NCBI GenBank assembly: GCA_964567995.1
Contig: CAZMOB010000002.1
Location: 124,001-188,000 of the forward strand
Length of the DNA: 64,000 nucleotides
Origin: JAGOTP01 sp964567995
Lineage (GTDB): Bacteria > Patescibacteriota > Patescibacteriia > 2-12-FULL-60-25
Reading direction: 5' to 3'
Shown: positions 33,187 to 40,237 of the stretch, piece after piece
Position numbering within the stretch: the stretch's first letter is position 1
Layout: each line of letters begins with the position of its first letter
Made by a program: the position numbers and the translations under genes
Notes under the pieces: generated by a model
What the model saw: the letters and a program-made list of their open reading frames with translations, nothing else
What the model was told of the DNA's origin: nothing
Database searches by the model: none

Positions 33187-34257
33187 TTACCTTTTGCGAA
33201 AGACCAAAAAATGATCAGCTGAGTCCCATACATGATTTAAGCTGCACCCATCCAGCTGGCGCACGTTTTCATCCCAGCGGAGAAAGGCGATGTTGCGACG
33301 GTTGGTATCCATGGAATCCGAGAAGATCGAACCAAAGGCATAGATGTAAGGATGGTAAGAACCCTGAAGTCGCTCTTTATCTTCTGAAGAATGGATGATG
33401 CCTACTTCCGGTCTCCAGTATTTTCTAGAATAGGCCAGGAGTTCACTTAGACTCCCAGGACGCACATTCGCTTCATCAAATGCTTCCAGAAGTTCTTGGG
33501 TCGTAAGGTCCATTGGATGATCTGGGTCTTGCTCCCGTTTCTTTGTGATAACTTGAGTTATGTCGAAGATCTTCGCGGGCGGGAGTGTTTCGAAGGAATC
33601 CGCACGATCTATGTTGCGTAAAAATGCGTTACGTCTCTCAGGGTTATTTTTAGCATAGAGTATATCGCAGAGATCCTGATCTGTTGGTTCGAATCCTTTT
33701 CGATCTTTGAGGGTTTCTTTTGTGGTATGGGAGATGTCAGCCGGATCTTTTAGCTTTCGTCCTTGACGATATTCCGTTTTCCAAATCCAACCAAACCAAA
33801 AATCTCGTTTGATTTCTTCTTCTGAAGGAAGTTCATTCCAGCTAGGAATATCCTCTCTATGGAGAAGAAACTCATCTGAAGCAAGAGTGAGTAGGTCGTA
33901 CGATCTTTTTATCTCTGGGTGAAGTGATTGACCTAGGGCAAGATGCTGCAGAGCTTCGTACAACTGGACAGCAAAGTAAGCGTTATTTTTTAAGTCAGAT
34001 TCATCAATAGTCGAATCGGGTAACATCTTCTTCTCAAAAACAACCCCAAGCCATTCCTCGAACTTCTTATAACGAGCTTTGGTAAGAAGTGATCCTTTTG
34101 CAGCTTCAACTTCTTTTGGTTCAAGATAGAAGGCCTCATACAGCTTAACAATCCCCGTGAGATCTTTTAGGATCTCACGTTTAATTTGGTCTTTCGCTTC
34201 TGGTGAGCGAGTTGGTTCGAGAGAGGGAGGGGAAACCAAGCGATCCGGCGATGGCAT
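33187..34257 (-). CDS. Four-copy family protein, copy 1
   Basis: 356 residues, mostly helical, acidic, without signal peptide or TM helix. No known family recognised. All four copies share the order: a start MxSPDRxxxPP, a variable 12-residue stretch, a helix with RREILKDLTGI, LTKARYxxFExW, FAVxLYEALxxLALGxxL, RSYD, ELPSxEE, GRKLKDPAD, GFEPTDQDL, PAxIFDI, TTxELLEAFDEAxVRPxxLxELLAY and the closing FLVFRK. Copy 1 diverges most near 285-340. The ATG at 34257 is 6 nt after TATACT and has no ribosome binding site. It lies 21 bp from the stop of copy 2 but has its own -10 box. Confidence 0.8.
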   Translation of the reverse strand: MPSPDRLVSPPSLEPTRSPEAKDQIKREILKDLTGIVKLYEAFYLEPKEVEAAKGSLLTKARYKKFEEWLGVVFEKKMLPDSTIDESDLKNNAYFAVQLYEALQHLALGQSLHPEIKRSYDLLTLASDEFLLHREDIPSWNELPSEEEIKRDFWFGWIWKTEYRQGRKLKDPADISHTTKETLKDRKGFEPTDQDLCDILYAKNNPERRNAFLRNIDRADSFETLPPAKIFDITQVITKKREQDPDHPMDLTTQELLEAFDEANVRPGSLSELLAYSRKYWRPEVGIIHSSEDKERLQGSYHPYIYAFGSIFSDSMDTNRRNIAFLRWDENVRQLDGCSLNHVWDSADHFLVFRKR

Positions 34258-34263
34258 GGGGTT

Positions 34264-34269
34264 AGTATA
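34264..34269 (-). promoter_or_regulatory. -10 box of family copy 1
   Basis: TATACT on the minus strand, with AACCCC as the 6-nt spacer to the ATG. No clear -35 box; the segment overlaps the end of copy 2. Confidence 0.6.
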
Positions 34270-34278
34270 GCTTGCCTG

Positions 34279-35346
34279 TTATGACTTTATCTTACGGAAC
34301 ACTAAAAAATGATCAATATCATCCCACGTTTGATCGAAGGGGGCGCTATCCAATTCTCGTTTACCCGATGTCCATATGAGGCAGGGAATGCAACGACGTT
34401 TAAAAGAGTCCGAGAAAATTGACCCTAAGGCACAAATCCTGGCAACATCGGCGTTCTGAAGGAATTGTAGATCAGTCAGGGGGTTATCTGGATCGAGTTT
34501 AGGCACCCAATGTACTCTGGAATATGCCAAAAGCTCTTCGAGAGTTGCAGGGCGAACATCCGCTCTATCGAAGGCTTCTAAAAGTTCCCGAGTAGTGAGT
34601 TCTGCAGAACGACTTGGATCTTGCGCACGTTTTTGTTTAATGATCTTTTTGATATCAAAGATTCTGCCTGGCAGAAGCCTTTTGGACAAAAGACTACGAT
34701 CAACAGTAAGGAAAGCCTTTCGTTTTGCAGGGTCATCCATACCGTAGAATACATGGCAAAGATCCAAATCTATCGGTTCGAATCCCTTGCGGTTTTTGAA
34801 TGTTTCTTCGGTCGTCAATAAATGGTCGGCTGGATCTCTCAATTTTCGTCCTTGGCGATATTCTATATCTAGGATGGAATCTAATAAAAAGTCGGCCTCA
34901 ATTTTCTCTTTTGATGGAAGCTCGTCCCAGTCTGGAATATCTTTTCTCTTTAGAAAAAACTCATCAGGAGCGAGAATAGGTGGTTCATAGGATCTTTGTA
35001 TGTCTGGATGGAGCGGTTGATCTAAGGCGATTTGTCTCAGAGCCTCATACAGCCTGACGGCGAAATCAGTGTCATTCAGTAACTGCATTTCTTCTATCGC
35101 CGGATCGGGTAAAACGCCTTTCTCGTAAACAGTCTTAAGCCACTCTTCGAACTTTGCATAACGAGCTTTGGTAAGAGGCGAGCCTTTTATGGCCTCAACT
35201 TCTTTTGGTGCAAGATAAAAGGTCTCATACAGCTCAATCATTCCCGTAAGGTCTTTCAGTATCTCACGCCTCATATTCTCTTTCACCTCTTGTGAAGGCG
35301 CCGACTCCACGGAAGGAGCCGGAATAAATTGATCCGGTGACGGCAT
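34279..35346 (-). CDS. Four-copy family protein, copy 2
   Basis: 355 residues. Same domain order as copy 1, with MPSPDQFIPAPS at the start, RREILKDLTGMIELYETFYL, LTKARYAKFEEW, GRKLRDPAD, ELLEAFDRADVRPATLEELLAY and C-terminal FLVFRKIKS. The reading frame stays open upstream to 35910, but that part is the antisense of the YgjP-type gene and is not coding. ATG 35346 is 6 nt after TATACT. The 60 bp upstream resemble the upstream region of copy 3 (GGCAAC at the -35 distance, GTGAGCTATACTGAATCC next to the ATG), so the duplication included the promoter. Confidence 0.8.
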   Translation of the reverse strand: MPSPDQFIPAPSVESAPSQEVKENMRREILKDLTGMIELYETFYLAPKEVEAIKGSPLTKARYAKFEEWLKTVYEKGVLPDPAIEEMQLLNDTDFAVRLYEALRQIALDQPLHPDIQRSYEPPILAPDEFFLKRKDIPDWDELPSKEKIEADFLLDSILDIEYRQGRKLRDPADHLLTTEETFKNRKGFEPIDLDLCHVFYGMDDPAKRKAFLTVDRSLLSKRLLPGRIFDIKKIIKQKRAQDPSRSAELTTRELLEAFDRADVRPATLEELLAYSRVHWVPKLDPDNPLTDLQFLQNADVARICALGSIFSDSFKRRCIPCLIWTSGKRELDSAPFDQTWDDIDHFLVFRKIKS

Positions 35347-35352
35347 GGATTC

Positions 35353-35358
35353 AGTATA
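35353..35358 (-). promoter_or_regulatory. -10 box of family copy 2
   Basis: TATACT with spacer GAATCC (6 nt) to the ATG, identical to copy 3. GGCAAC is conserved at the -35 distance in both. Confidence 0.65.
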
Positions 35359-35430
35359 GCTCACAGTCTGGTCTGTTGCCTCTTTTTTTGTTGCAAGAAC
35401 CAAGTGTATTCGGCAAGCTGAGGGATAATC

Positions 35431-36003
35431 ATGGAGCAGGAGTTTCTTTTTCAAGGTGAACACATCATCTATTCGCTCAAGCGTTCGCTTCGAGCTCGTC
35501 GTTTGCGTTTGACGGTTGATACGGATGGCCAGTTGGTTGTAACGGTTCCACGGTCTATTCCCGCAGATCGCATCGAAGGATTGATTCGTGAGCATGGGAG
35601 TTGGATTTTGCGTCAGCGTGCACGGCAACGGGCGAAGCCACGGCACAGCCTTCCAGCCATAAACGATCGTTCCGCCTACCAAACATACAAACCCATCGCG
35701 AAAGAAGTTGTGCAGCAATCTCTTTTGCTCCTGAAGGGCAAGATAGCTATTCCGCCCTACACCGTGACGATCAAGAATCATCGTACACGTTGGGGAAGTT
35801 GTTCCAGACGAGGGGGTTTGAACTTCAACTACCGCATTGCCCTCCTTCCGAACGAGCTCGCGGAGTACATCATTGTGCATGAGGTCTGTCATTTGTTCGA
35901 GCTCAACCATTCAAATCGCTTCTGGAATCGCGTTGCCGCATTTTTGCCGAATTATGTGTTGTTACGTAAACAGTTGCGCGCGTATACGTGGAAGAAAGAC
36001 TGA
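35431..36003 (+). CDS. YgjP-type (DUF45) zinc metallopeptidase
   Basis: 190 residues, slightly shorter than E. coli YgjP. Signature blocks: RARRLRLTVDTDGQLVVTVP at the N terminus, TRWGSCSRRGGLNFNYRIALLP (about 120-141), then the zinc site HEVCHLFELNHSNRFW (about 150-165; HExxH plus a later His). Members of this SprT/WLM-like group are predicted metal-dependent proteases. It is inserted, on the opposite strand, between copies 2 and 3 of the four-copy family. Confidence 0.9.
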   Translation: MEQEFLFQGEHIIYSLKRSLRARRLRLTVDTDGQLVVTVPRSIPADRIEGLIREHGSWILRQRARQRAKPRHSLPAINDRSAYQTYKPIAKEVVQQSLLLLKGKIAIPPYTVTIKNHRTRWGSCSRRGGLNFNYRIALLPNELAEYIIVHEVCHLFELNHSNRFWNRVAAFLPNYVLLRKQLRAYTWKKD

Positions 36004-36064
36004 GAGAAAATAATTGAATAGCAATTCTAAACTACAGAATGAAATATTTTGTGTGCATACACTA

Positions 36065-36091
36065 TTGACGTGTGCATAAGTGTGCTATACT
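36065..36091 (+). promoter_or_regulatory. Promoter of the histone-like peptide gene
   Basis: TTGACG at 36065-36070 and TATACT at 36086-36091 (15-nt spacer; TACTAC at 17 nt is an alternative). Two TGTGTGCATA-like repeats overlap the region. The leader is about 105 nt. Confidence 0.65.
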
Positions 36092-36204
36092 ACACTCGCG
36101 TTCGTCCGATGCTCTTTGCTCCTTCAGAAAAAAGAGAATCAACACGAACTTCGATTCAGCCGCTAGGTTGAACGAAACCAAAATAGAAAGGAAGGTGTTA
36201 CCTT

Positions 36205-36324
36205 ATGCCAGCCAAGAAGAAAGCCGCCAAGCGCCCAGCCAAGAAGGCCGTGAAGAAAGTTGTTCGCAAGGCCGCAAAGCGCCCAGCCGCCAAGAAGAAG
36301 TCCGCAGCCAAGAAGCGTAAATAG
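36205..36324 (+). CDS. 39-residue Lys/Ala-rich histone H1-like peptide
   Basis: The 39 residues consist almost only of Lys, Ala, Pro, Arg and Val in repeats such as KKAAKRPAKKA and RKAAKRPAAKKK. This is the composition of bacterial histone H1-like (HU-tail, Hc1-type) DNA-compacting peptides. ATG at 36205 follows AAGGAAGG. A promoter lies 115 bp upstream and a terminator 20 bp downstream, so it is a complete gene although very short. A role in nucleoid packing is inferred. Confidence 0.8.
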   Translation: MPAKKKAAKRPAKKAVKKVVRKAAKRPAAKKKSAAKKRK

Positions 36325-36344
36325 TTGACCTTTGATACGGAGGA

Positions 36345-36377
36345 GATCCCCTGAGCAGTAATGCTCGGGGGATTTTC
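36345..36377 (+). terminator. Terminator of the histone-like peptide gene
   Basis: ATCCCC (36346-36351) pairs with GGGGAT (36368-36373) and GAGCA with TGCTC inside, loop GTAA; TTTTC follows. Confidence 0.8.
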
Positions 36378-36404
36378 AATAGAGCAATCTGATATAAAGA
36401 CGTT

Positions 36405-37499
36405 TTACGTTTCTTCTTTTCTGAACACAAGAAAAAACTCGTCGCCGCCCCAGTTCTGATGGAACCCATCGGATCCCAATTCGATTATCCGTTCGGTACC
36501 CCCTTCATCCCAAGCGTTTAGGCACGGAGCAAGTCGAAGATATCGACCGGCCTCTTCCGAATATTCTGAGAATAGGGAGCCAAGTGCGGTAATGAAAGCC
36601 CAATTCGCGCGTTGCAGAATCTCTTCATCAGAAAGCGGATTCTTTGGATCTTTTTTCGGTTTCCAATATCTTCTTTTGTACGCTAGAAGTTCTTTTAAGG
36701 TCGCGGGACGAACGCCGGCTTCATCAAATGCTTCCAAGAGCTCTTTCGTCGTGAGAGACTCCTCGTCTTCTGGCTTTTCTGCAATAATTTCACGGATGCT
36801 AAAGATGTGGGCTGGAGGAAGTTTCTTGGAGACATCATGAACGGCTACAGAGCGAAGGAAAGCCCGTCTTCTTTCAGGATCGTCCACTGCATATCCTACG
36901 TTCAGAAGATCCTGGTCTGTTATTTCGAAGCCTTTACGTTCTTTCAGGGTCTCTTGTGTTATAAACGGAGCATCTGCGGGATCTTTCAGTTTTCGTTCTT
37001 CACGATAGGTTTGGTTTTCTTCCTCCAATCTATCGAATAAAAACATTTTTTTTAGCACCTCTTCCGAAGGAAGCTTATCCCAGTCAGGCAGATCTTCTGG
37101 ATCTAGAATAAATTCATTTGGGGAAAGAAGACTCTTGTCATAGGATCTTTGTATCTCTTCGTGAAGTGGGTGACCCAAGGCGAGTTGTTGCAGCGCTTCA
37201 TACAGCCTAACAGCGAAATCAATCTCATTCATTAATTGCGTTTCATTTATTTCTAGATGGGGTAAGGTTCCTTTCTCATAAACCGTCTTAATCCATGCTT
37301 CAAATCCCGCATACCGGACATTTGTGAGAGGCGTAGCTTTTGCGGCTTGGAGCTCCTCTGGTTCAAGGTAAAGCTCTTCGTAAGACGAGATGATCCCCGT
37401 GAGATCTTTTAGGATCTCGCGCCTCATTTTGTCTATCGCCTCGTCTGACAGAATAGCTTCCGGAGTAAGAGGGGGGACGGAACGATCCGGGGAAAACAT
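36405..37499 (-). CDS. Four-copy family protein, copy 3
   Basis: 364 residues, the longest copy. Same block order as the others: MFSPDRSVPPLT, RREILKDLTGIISSYEELYL, LTNVRYAGFEAWIKTVYEKG, FAVRLYEALQQLALG, LPSEEVLKKMF, RKLKDPADAPFITQETLKE, GFEITDQDLLNV, ELLEAFDEAGVRPATLKELLAY, FFLVFRKEET. ATG 37499 is 6 nt after TATACT; the next upstream in-frame Met has no support. Copy 3 is separated from copy 2 by the YgjP-type and histone-like genes on the other strand. Confidence 0.8.
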   Translation of the reverse strand: MFSPDRSVPPLTPEAILSDEAIDKMRREILKDLTGIISSYEELYLEPEELQAAKATPLTNVRYAGFEAWIKTVYEKGTLPHLEINETQLMNEIDFAVRLYEALQQLALGHPLHEEIQRSYDKSLLSPNEFILDPEDLPDWDKLPSEEVLKKMFLFDRLEEENQTYREERKLKDPADAPFITQETLKERKGFEITDQDLLNVGYAVDDPERRRAFLRSVAVHDVSKKLPPAHIFSIREIIAEKPEDEESLTTKELLEAFDEAGVRPATLKELLAYKRRYWKPKKDPKNPLSDEEILQRANWAFITALGSLFSEYSEEAGRYLRLAPCLNAWDEGGTERIIELGSDGFHQNWGGDEFFLVFRKEET

Positions 37500-37505
37500 G
37501 GATTC

Positions 37506-37511
37506 AGTATA
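37506..37511 (-). promoter_or_regulatory. -10 box of family copy 3
   Basis: TATACT with spacer GAATCC (6 nt) to the ATG, the same as copy 2, with GGCAAC at the -35 distance. Confidence 0.65.
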
Positions 37512-37576
37512 GCTCACCATCCAATCGGTTGCCTCATTTTATTGCAAGAACCAAGCGCGTTTACCTATGGATTGTT

Positions 37577-38659
37577 CTAGCTTATTTCTTTGCGGAAGAC
37601 GAGAAAGTAATTTCCCCAGCCCCACTGAGTATCAAGGTCACGCGTAAGCAGTTCTTGCTTTCCTTCCTCACGGGCAAGGCACGGAACTTGGCGAAGGACG
37701 GAATGGGAAAATACAGAACCGACCGCATAGATAGAGGAAGCGTCGGCACGTTGAATCTTCTCCTCTTCTGTGAATGATGCATTCCACCACTCGTCCTCCG
37801 GTTTTCGATATTTTTTTGCATAAGCAAGGAGCTCTCTTAGGGTTGCGGGCCGTACACCTGCTTCATCAAAGGCATCAAATAATTCCTGAGTCGTGAGATA
37901 GTCTGGATGAGCCATGCCTTGTGCTTCGGCACCCTTGTTCTTTCTCATAAGAATATCCGATATATCAAAAATCCTAGCTGGAGATAGGGCCTCGACCGTG
38001 TACTCAACATCAACGCTCTTCAGGAATGCTGCTCGTTTAGCTGGCTCATTCTCGGCATAATGTACGTTCAAGAGGTCTTGGTCTGTCGGTTCAAAGCCGT
38101 TGCGATCTTGGAGTCGTTCGTTTGTAATGAAGGAAGCATCATCTGGATCTTTGAGCTTTCGGCCTTCATAGTAGTCTTCTCTCCGAATGCTATCGAGGTT
38201 GAAACTATCGCTAAGTTCGTCTACCGATGGAAGCTCGTTCCACGTGGGAAGATCTGCTTCATCTAAAAGAAACTCTTCTGGCGAAAGAAGTCGCTCTTCG
38301 TAGGATCTTTGTATATCTGAAGAGAGCGACTGACCTAGAGCGAGATGGTGCAGTGCCTCATATAACCTAACGGCGAAATCAATCTCATTCATCAACTGTG
38401 TTTCATCCATCGCTGGATCAGGTAAAACGCCTTTCTCGTAAACATTCTTTATCCATTTCTCAAACTTTGCATAGCGAGCCTTCGTGAGAGGCGAATCTTT
38501 CAGAGCTTCAGCCTCTTCAGCTTCAAGGTAAAACACTTCATAGTCTGCGATGATCCCTGTGAGATTTTTCAACATCTCACGTCTCATTTTCTCTTTCGCC
38601 TCCATTGAAAGAGCTGGCTCTGGTGAAGGGGGAGGGATCAAGCGATCTGGTGAGAGCAT
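37577..38659 (-). CDS. Four-copy family protein, copy 4
   Basis: 360 residues. Block order as above: MLSPDRLIPPPSPE, RREMLKNLTGIIADYEVFYL, LTKARYAKFEKWIKNVYEKG, FAVRLYEALHHLALGQSL, ELPSVDELSDSF, GRKLKDPDDASFITNERLQD, GFEPTDQDLLNVHYA, ELFDAFDEAGVRPATLRELLAY, and the C-terminal YFLVFRKEIS. The middle carries an extra MRKNKGAEAQG stretch. ATG 38659 is 6 nt after TATACT. It is probably the first gene of the cluster in transcription order, and its upstream DNA does not resemble that of copies 2 and 3. Confidence 0.8.
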   Translation of the reverse strand: MLSPDRLIPPPSPEPALSMEAKEKMRREMLKNLTGIIADYEVFYLEAEEAEALKDSPLTKARYAKFEKWIKNVYEKGVLPDPAMDETQLMNEIDFAVRLYEALHHLALGQSLSSDIQRSYEERLLSPEEFLLDEADLPTWNELPSVDELSDSFNLDSIRREDYYEGRKLKDPDDASFITNERLQDRNGFEPTDQDLLNVHYAENEPAKRAAFLKSVDVEYTVEALSPARIFDISDILMRKNKGAEAQGMAHPDYLTTQELFDAFDEAGVRPATLRELLAYAKKYRKPEDEWWNASFTEEEKIQRADASSIYAVGSVFSHSVLRQVPCLAREEGKQELLTRDLDTQWGWGNYFLVFRKEIS

Positions 38660-38665
38660 ATGCTT

Positions 38666-38671
38666 AGTATA
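38666..38671 (-). promoter_or_regulatory. -10 box of family copy 4
   Basis: TATACT with spacer AAGCAT (6 nt) to the ATG. Confidence 0.6.
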
Positions 38672-38884
38672 ACTTACTTAGCGGCCAAATGCTGTGTTCT
38701 CCTTAGTGGGTGTACGCGAGAGACATCTCTTTTTCCTGTTAAATAAACCTATGTTCTTCCCATTGACAAACCCAAATAGGGGTGGGAAAGTAGATATGGA
38801 TAGTACGTGCGAAGATCCGCCCGAGGTCGGGGGATGGGGTCAGGCGCAGACGAGTATCCCATTGTTCCCTAAACTCAGGATCCC

Positions 38885-39190
38885 ATGCCAACCAAATTGT
38901 TTGTCGGAGGCATCCCATACCGCACGAGTGAAGAAGAGCTTTCCGCTCACTTCGCCCAGGCTGGTCAGGTTCTCTCCGTCTACATCCCTCTCGATCGTGA
39001 AACCCGCCGTCCACGCGGATTCGCCTTCGTAGAAATGGTTGATGACGCGGCTGCTGACAAAGCTATCTCTATGTTCCACGACACAGAGATGGGCGGTCGC
39101 CGCATCGTCGTCAACAAGGCTCGCCCTATGGAAGATCGTGGCGGACGCGATGATCGCGCTCCTCGCCAGGACCGTTCCATGAGCATGTAG
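38885..39190 (+). CDS. RRM-domain RNA-binding protein
   Basis: 101 residues. One RNA recognition motif (about 1-80) with RNP2 KLFVGGIP (about 4-11) and RNP1 RGFAFVEM (about 44-51), then a short Arg/Asp/Gly-rich tail (DRGGRDDRAPRQDRS). It resembles the small glycine-rich RRM proteins of cyanobacteria and other bacteria thought to act on mRNA in cold or stress; the target is unknown. TAAACT lies 9 nt before the ATG. The 225 bp upstream contain no gene and a TTGACA at 38762 without a good -10 box. Confidence 0.9.
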   Translation: MPTKLFVGGIPYRTSEEELSAHFAQAGQVLSVYIPLDRETRRPRGFAFVEMVDDAAADKAISMFHDTEMGGRRIVVNKARPMEDRGGRDDRAPRQDRSMSM

Positions 39191-39208
39191 TCTTCCGACT
39201 ACAGAGCA

Positions 39209-39246
39209 AAAACACCCTCGTACAGCAGTGTACGAGGGTGTTTTGT
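39209..39246 (+). terminator. Terminator of the RRM gene
   Basis: A 16-bp perfect stem (AAAACACCCTCGTACA with its complement), GCAG loop, and TTTTG tail. Confidence 0.9.
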
Positions 39247-39336
39247 ATTTTACATGCAAACTTGTGCCTTTTATCGAGATCGGTTAACGTGGGTTGCGCC
39301 TTACAATCTGAACACCCACCAAACGGAGGTCTCGCG

Positions 39337-40155
39337 ATGCTGGACTATCTCAGACTGGCACATGGCTTCATGGCTCTTCTGGTCTATCACGTCTACATCT
39401 TTTCGCGGCTGGTTCTACTGAAGCGAGCTGCGCTGCGAGATGGTACTCATGGATCACTGGGGTACCGAGATCGCTTCAGCGAGATCCAGACCGTCTACAC
39501 GGAGCGGATGTTTACCTGGTTCTGTCGTGCGTTGGATGTTCGAGTAACCTATCCGATCTCTATCGATCCGGCTGAGCTGTTGGGGATTCCGATTGGGCTC
39601 CTCAGTAACCATGTGTCTACGGCTGATATCATTGCGATCTATGCGCTGCTTTCTCGCCTCGGACGGACGCTCTCGTACTGGACGCTCAAGATGGGTCTGC
39701 GTCGCTGGCCTTGGGGCTGGGCGGCTGCCGAAGTCTGTGGCGGGTTCCTGAATCGCCTTGGTGATGGGACTGATCGCCGGACGCTCGACCGATTCGCGTC
39801 TGACGTCGCGAGGGATCGGGCAGTTGGGGTGGTGTTCCCTGAGGGCACACGAACGATCGAGGGGGATGTGACGCCTCAGCCGGGTGGTGCAGTGAAGATC
39901 TGGAATGCGATCAAGGACGAGGGCGGAAAGATCCTGTCCGTCACGCTCCACTACCAGACACGGGATGGGCAGCCGCCTCGTTTCCGTACCATCCAAGGCA
40001 TTCGAGGAATGATCGGCTGCAGATTGACGATCGAAGCTCGGCTGGTTGACGCGGCTGAGATCGATTCGGCTGGTGGATTCGTCGAGTGGCTTAATGCGGA
40101 GTGGGCATGGAAGGCGAAACGGCGTGCTGTACTGCAACAACTGCCGGAAGCCTGA
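39337..40155 (+). CDS. PlsC-like 1-acylglycerol-3-phosphate acyltransferase
   Basis: 272 residues. The acyltransferase motifs are present: NHVSTAD (HxxxxD, about 88-94), the LKMGLRRWPWGWAA region, FPEGTR (about 168-173), and a hydrophobic N-terminal segment (about 8-26) that should anchor it in the membrane. It would add the second acyl chain in phosphatidic acid synthesis; substrate preference is unknown. ATG 39337 follows CGGAGG, a strong ribosome binding site unlike the core genes. TACAAT at 39302 may be its -10 box. GC-shifted codon use and a private terminator place it in the atypical gene class. Confidence 0.85.
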   Translation: MLDYLRLAHGFMALLVYHVYIFSRLVLLKRAALRDGTHGSLGYRDRFSEIQTVYTERMFTWFCRALDVRVTYPISIDPAELLGIPIGLLSNHVSTADIIAIYALLSRLGRTLSYWTLKMGLRRWPWGWAAAEVCGGFLNRLGDGTDRRTLDRFASDVARDRAVGVVFPEGTRTIEGDVTPQPGGAVKIWNAIKDEGGKILSVTLHYQTRDGQPPRFRTIQGIRGMIGCRLTIEARLVDAAEIDSAGGFVEWLNAEWAWKAKRRAVLQQLPEA

Positions 40156-40173
40156 TGAAGACGGAGGACAAAA

Positions 40174-40212
40174 GACCTCCCAGCGATCTGCCTGGGAGGT
40201 CGCTGTTATTTT
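40174..40212 (+). terminator. Terminator of the acyltransferase gene
   Basis: A 10-bp perfect stem (GACCTCCCAG at 40174-40183 with CTGGGAGGTC at 40192-40201) is followed by GCTGTTATTTT. Confidence 0.8.
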
Positions 40213-40237
40213 GTGGAGATCTGTTCTGTTCCTATGC

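Noticed and set aside
35347..35910. Upstream extension of family copy 2 to a 543-residue protein
   Set aside because: The extra part is antisense to the YgjP-type gene, lacks the family pattern, and lies before the TATACT box that starts the real gene.
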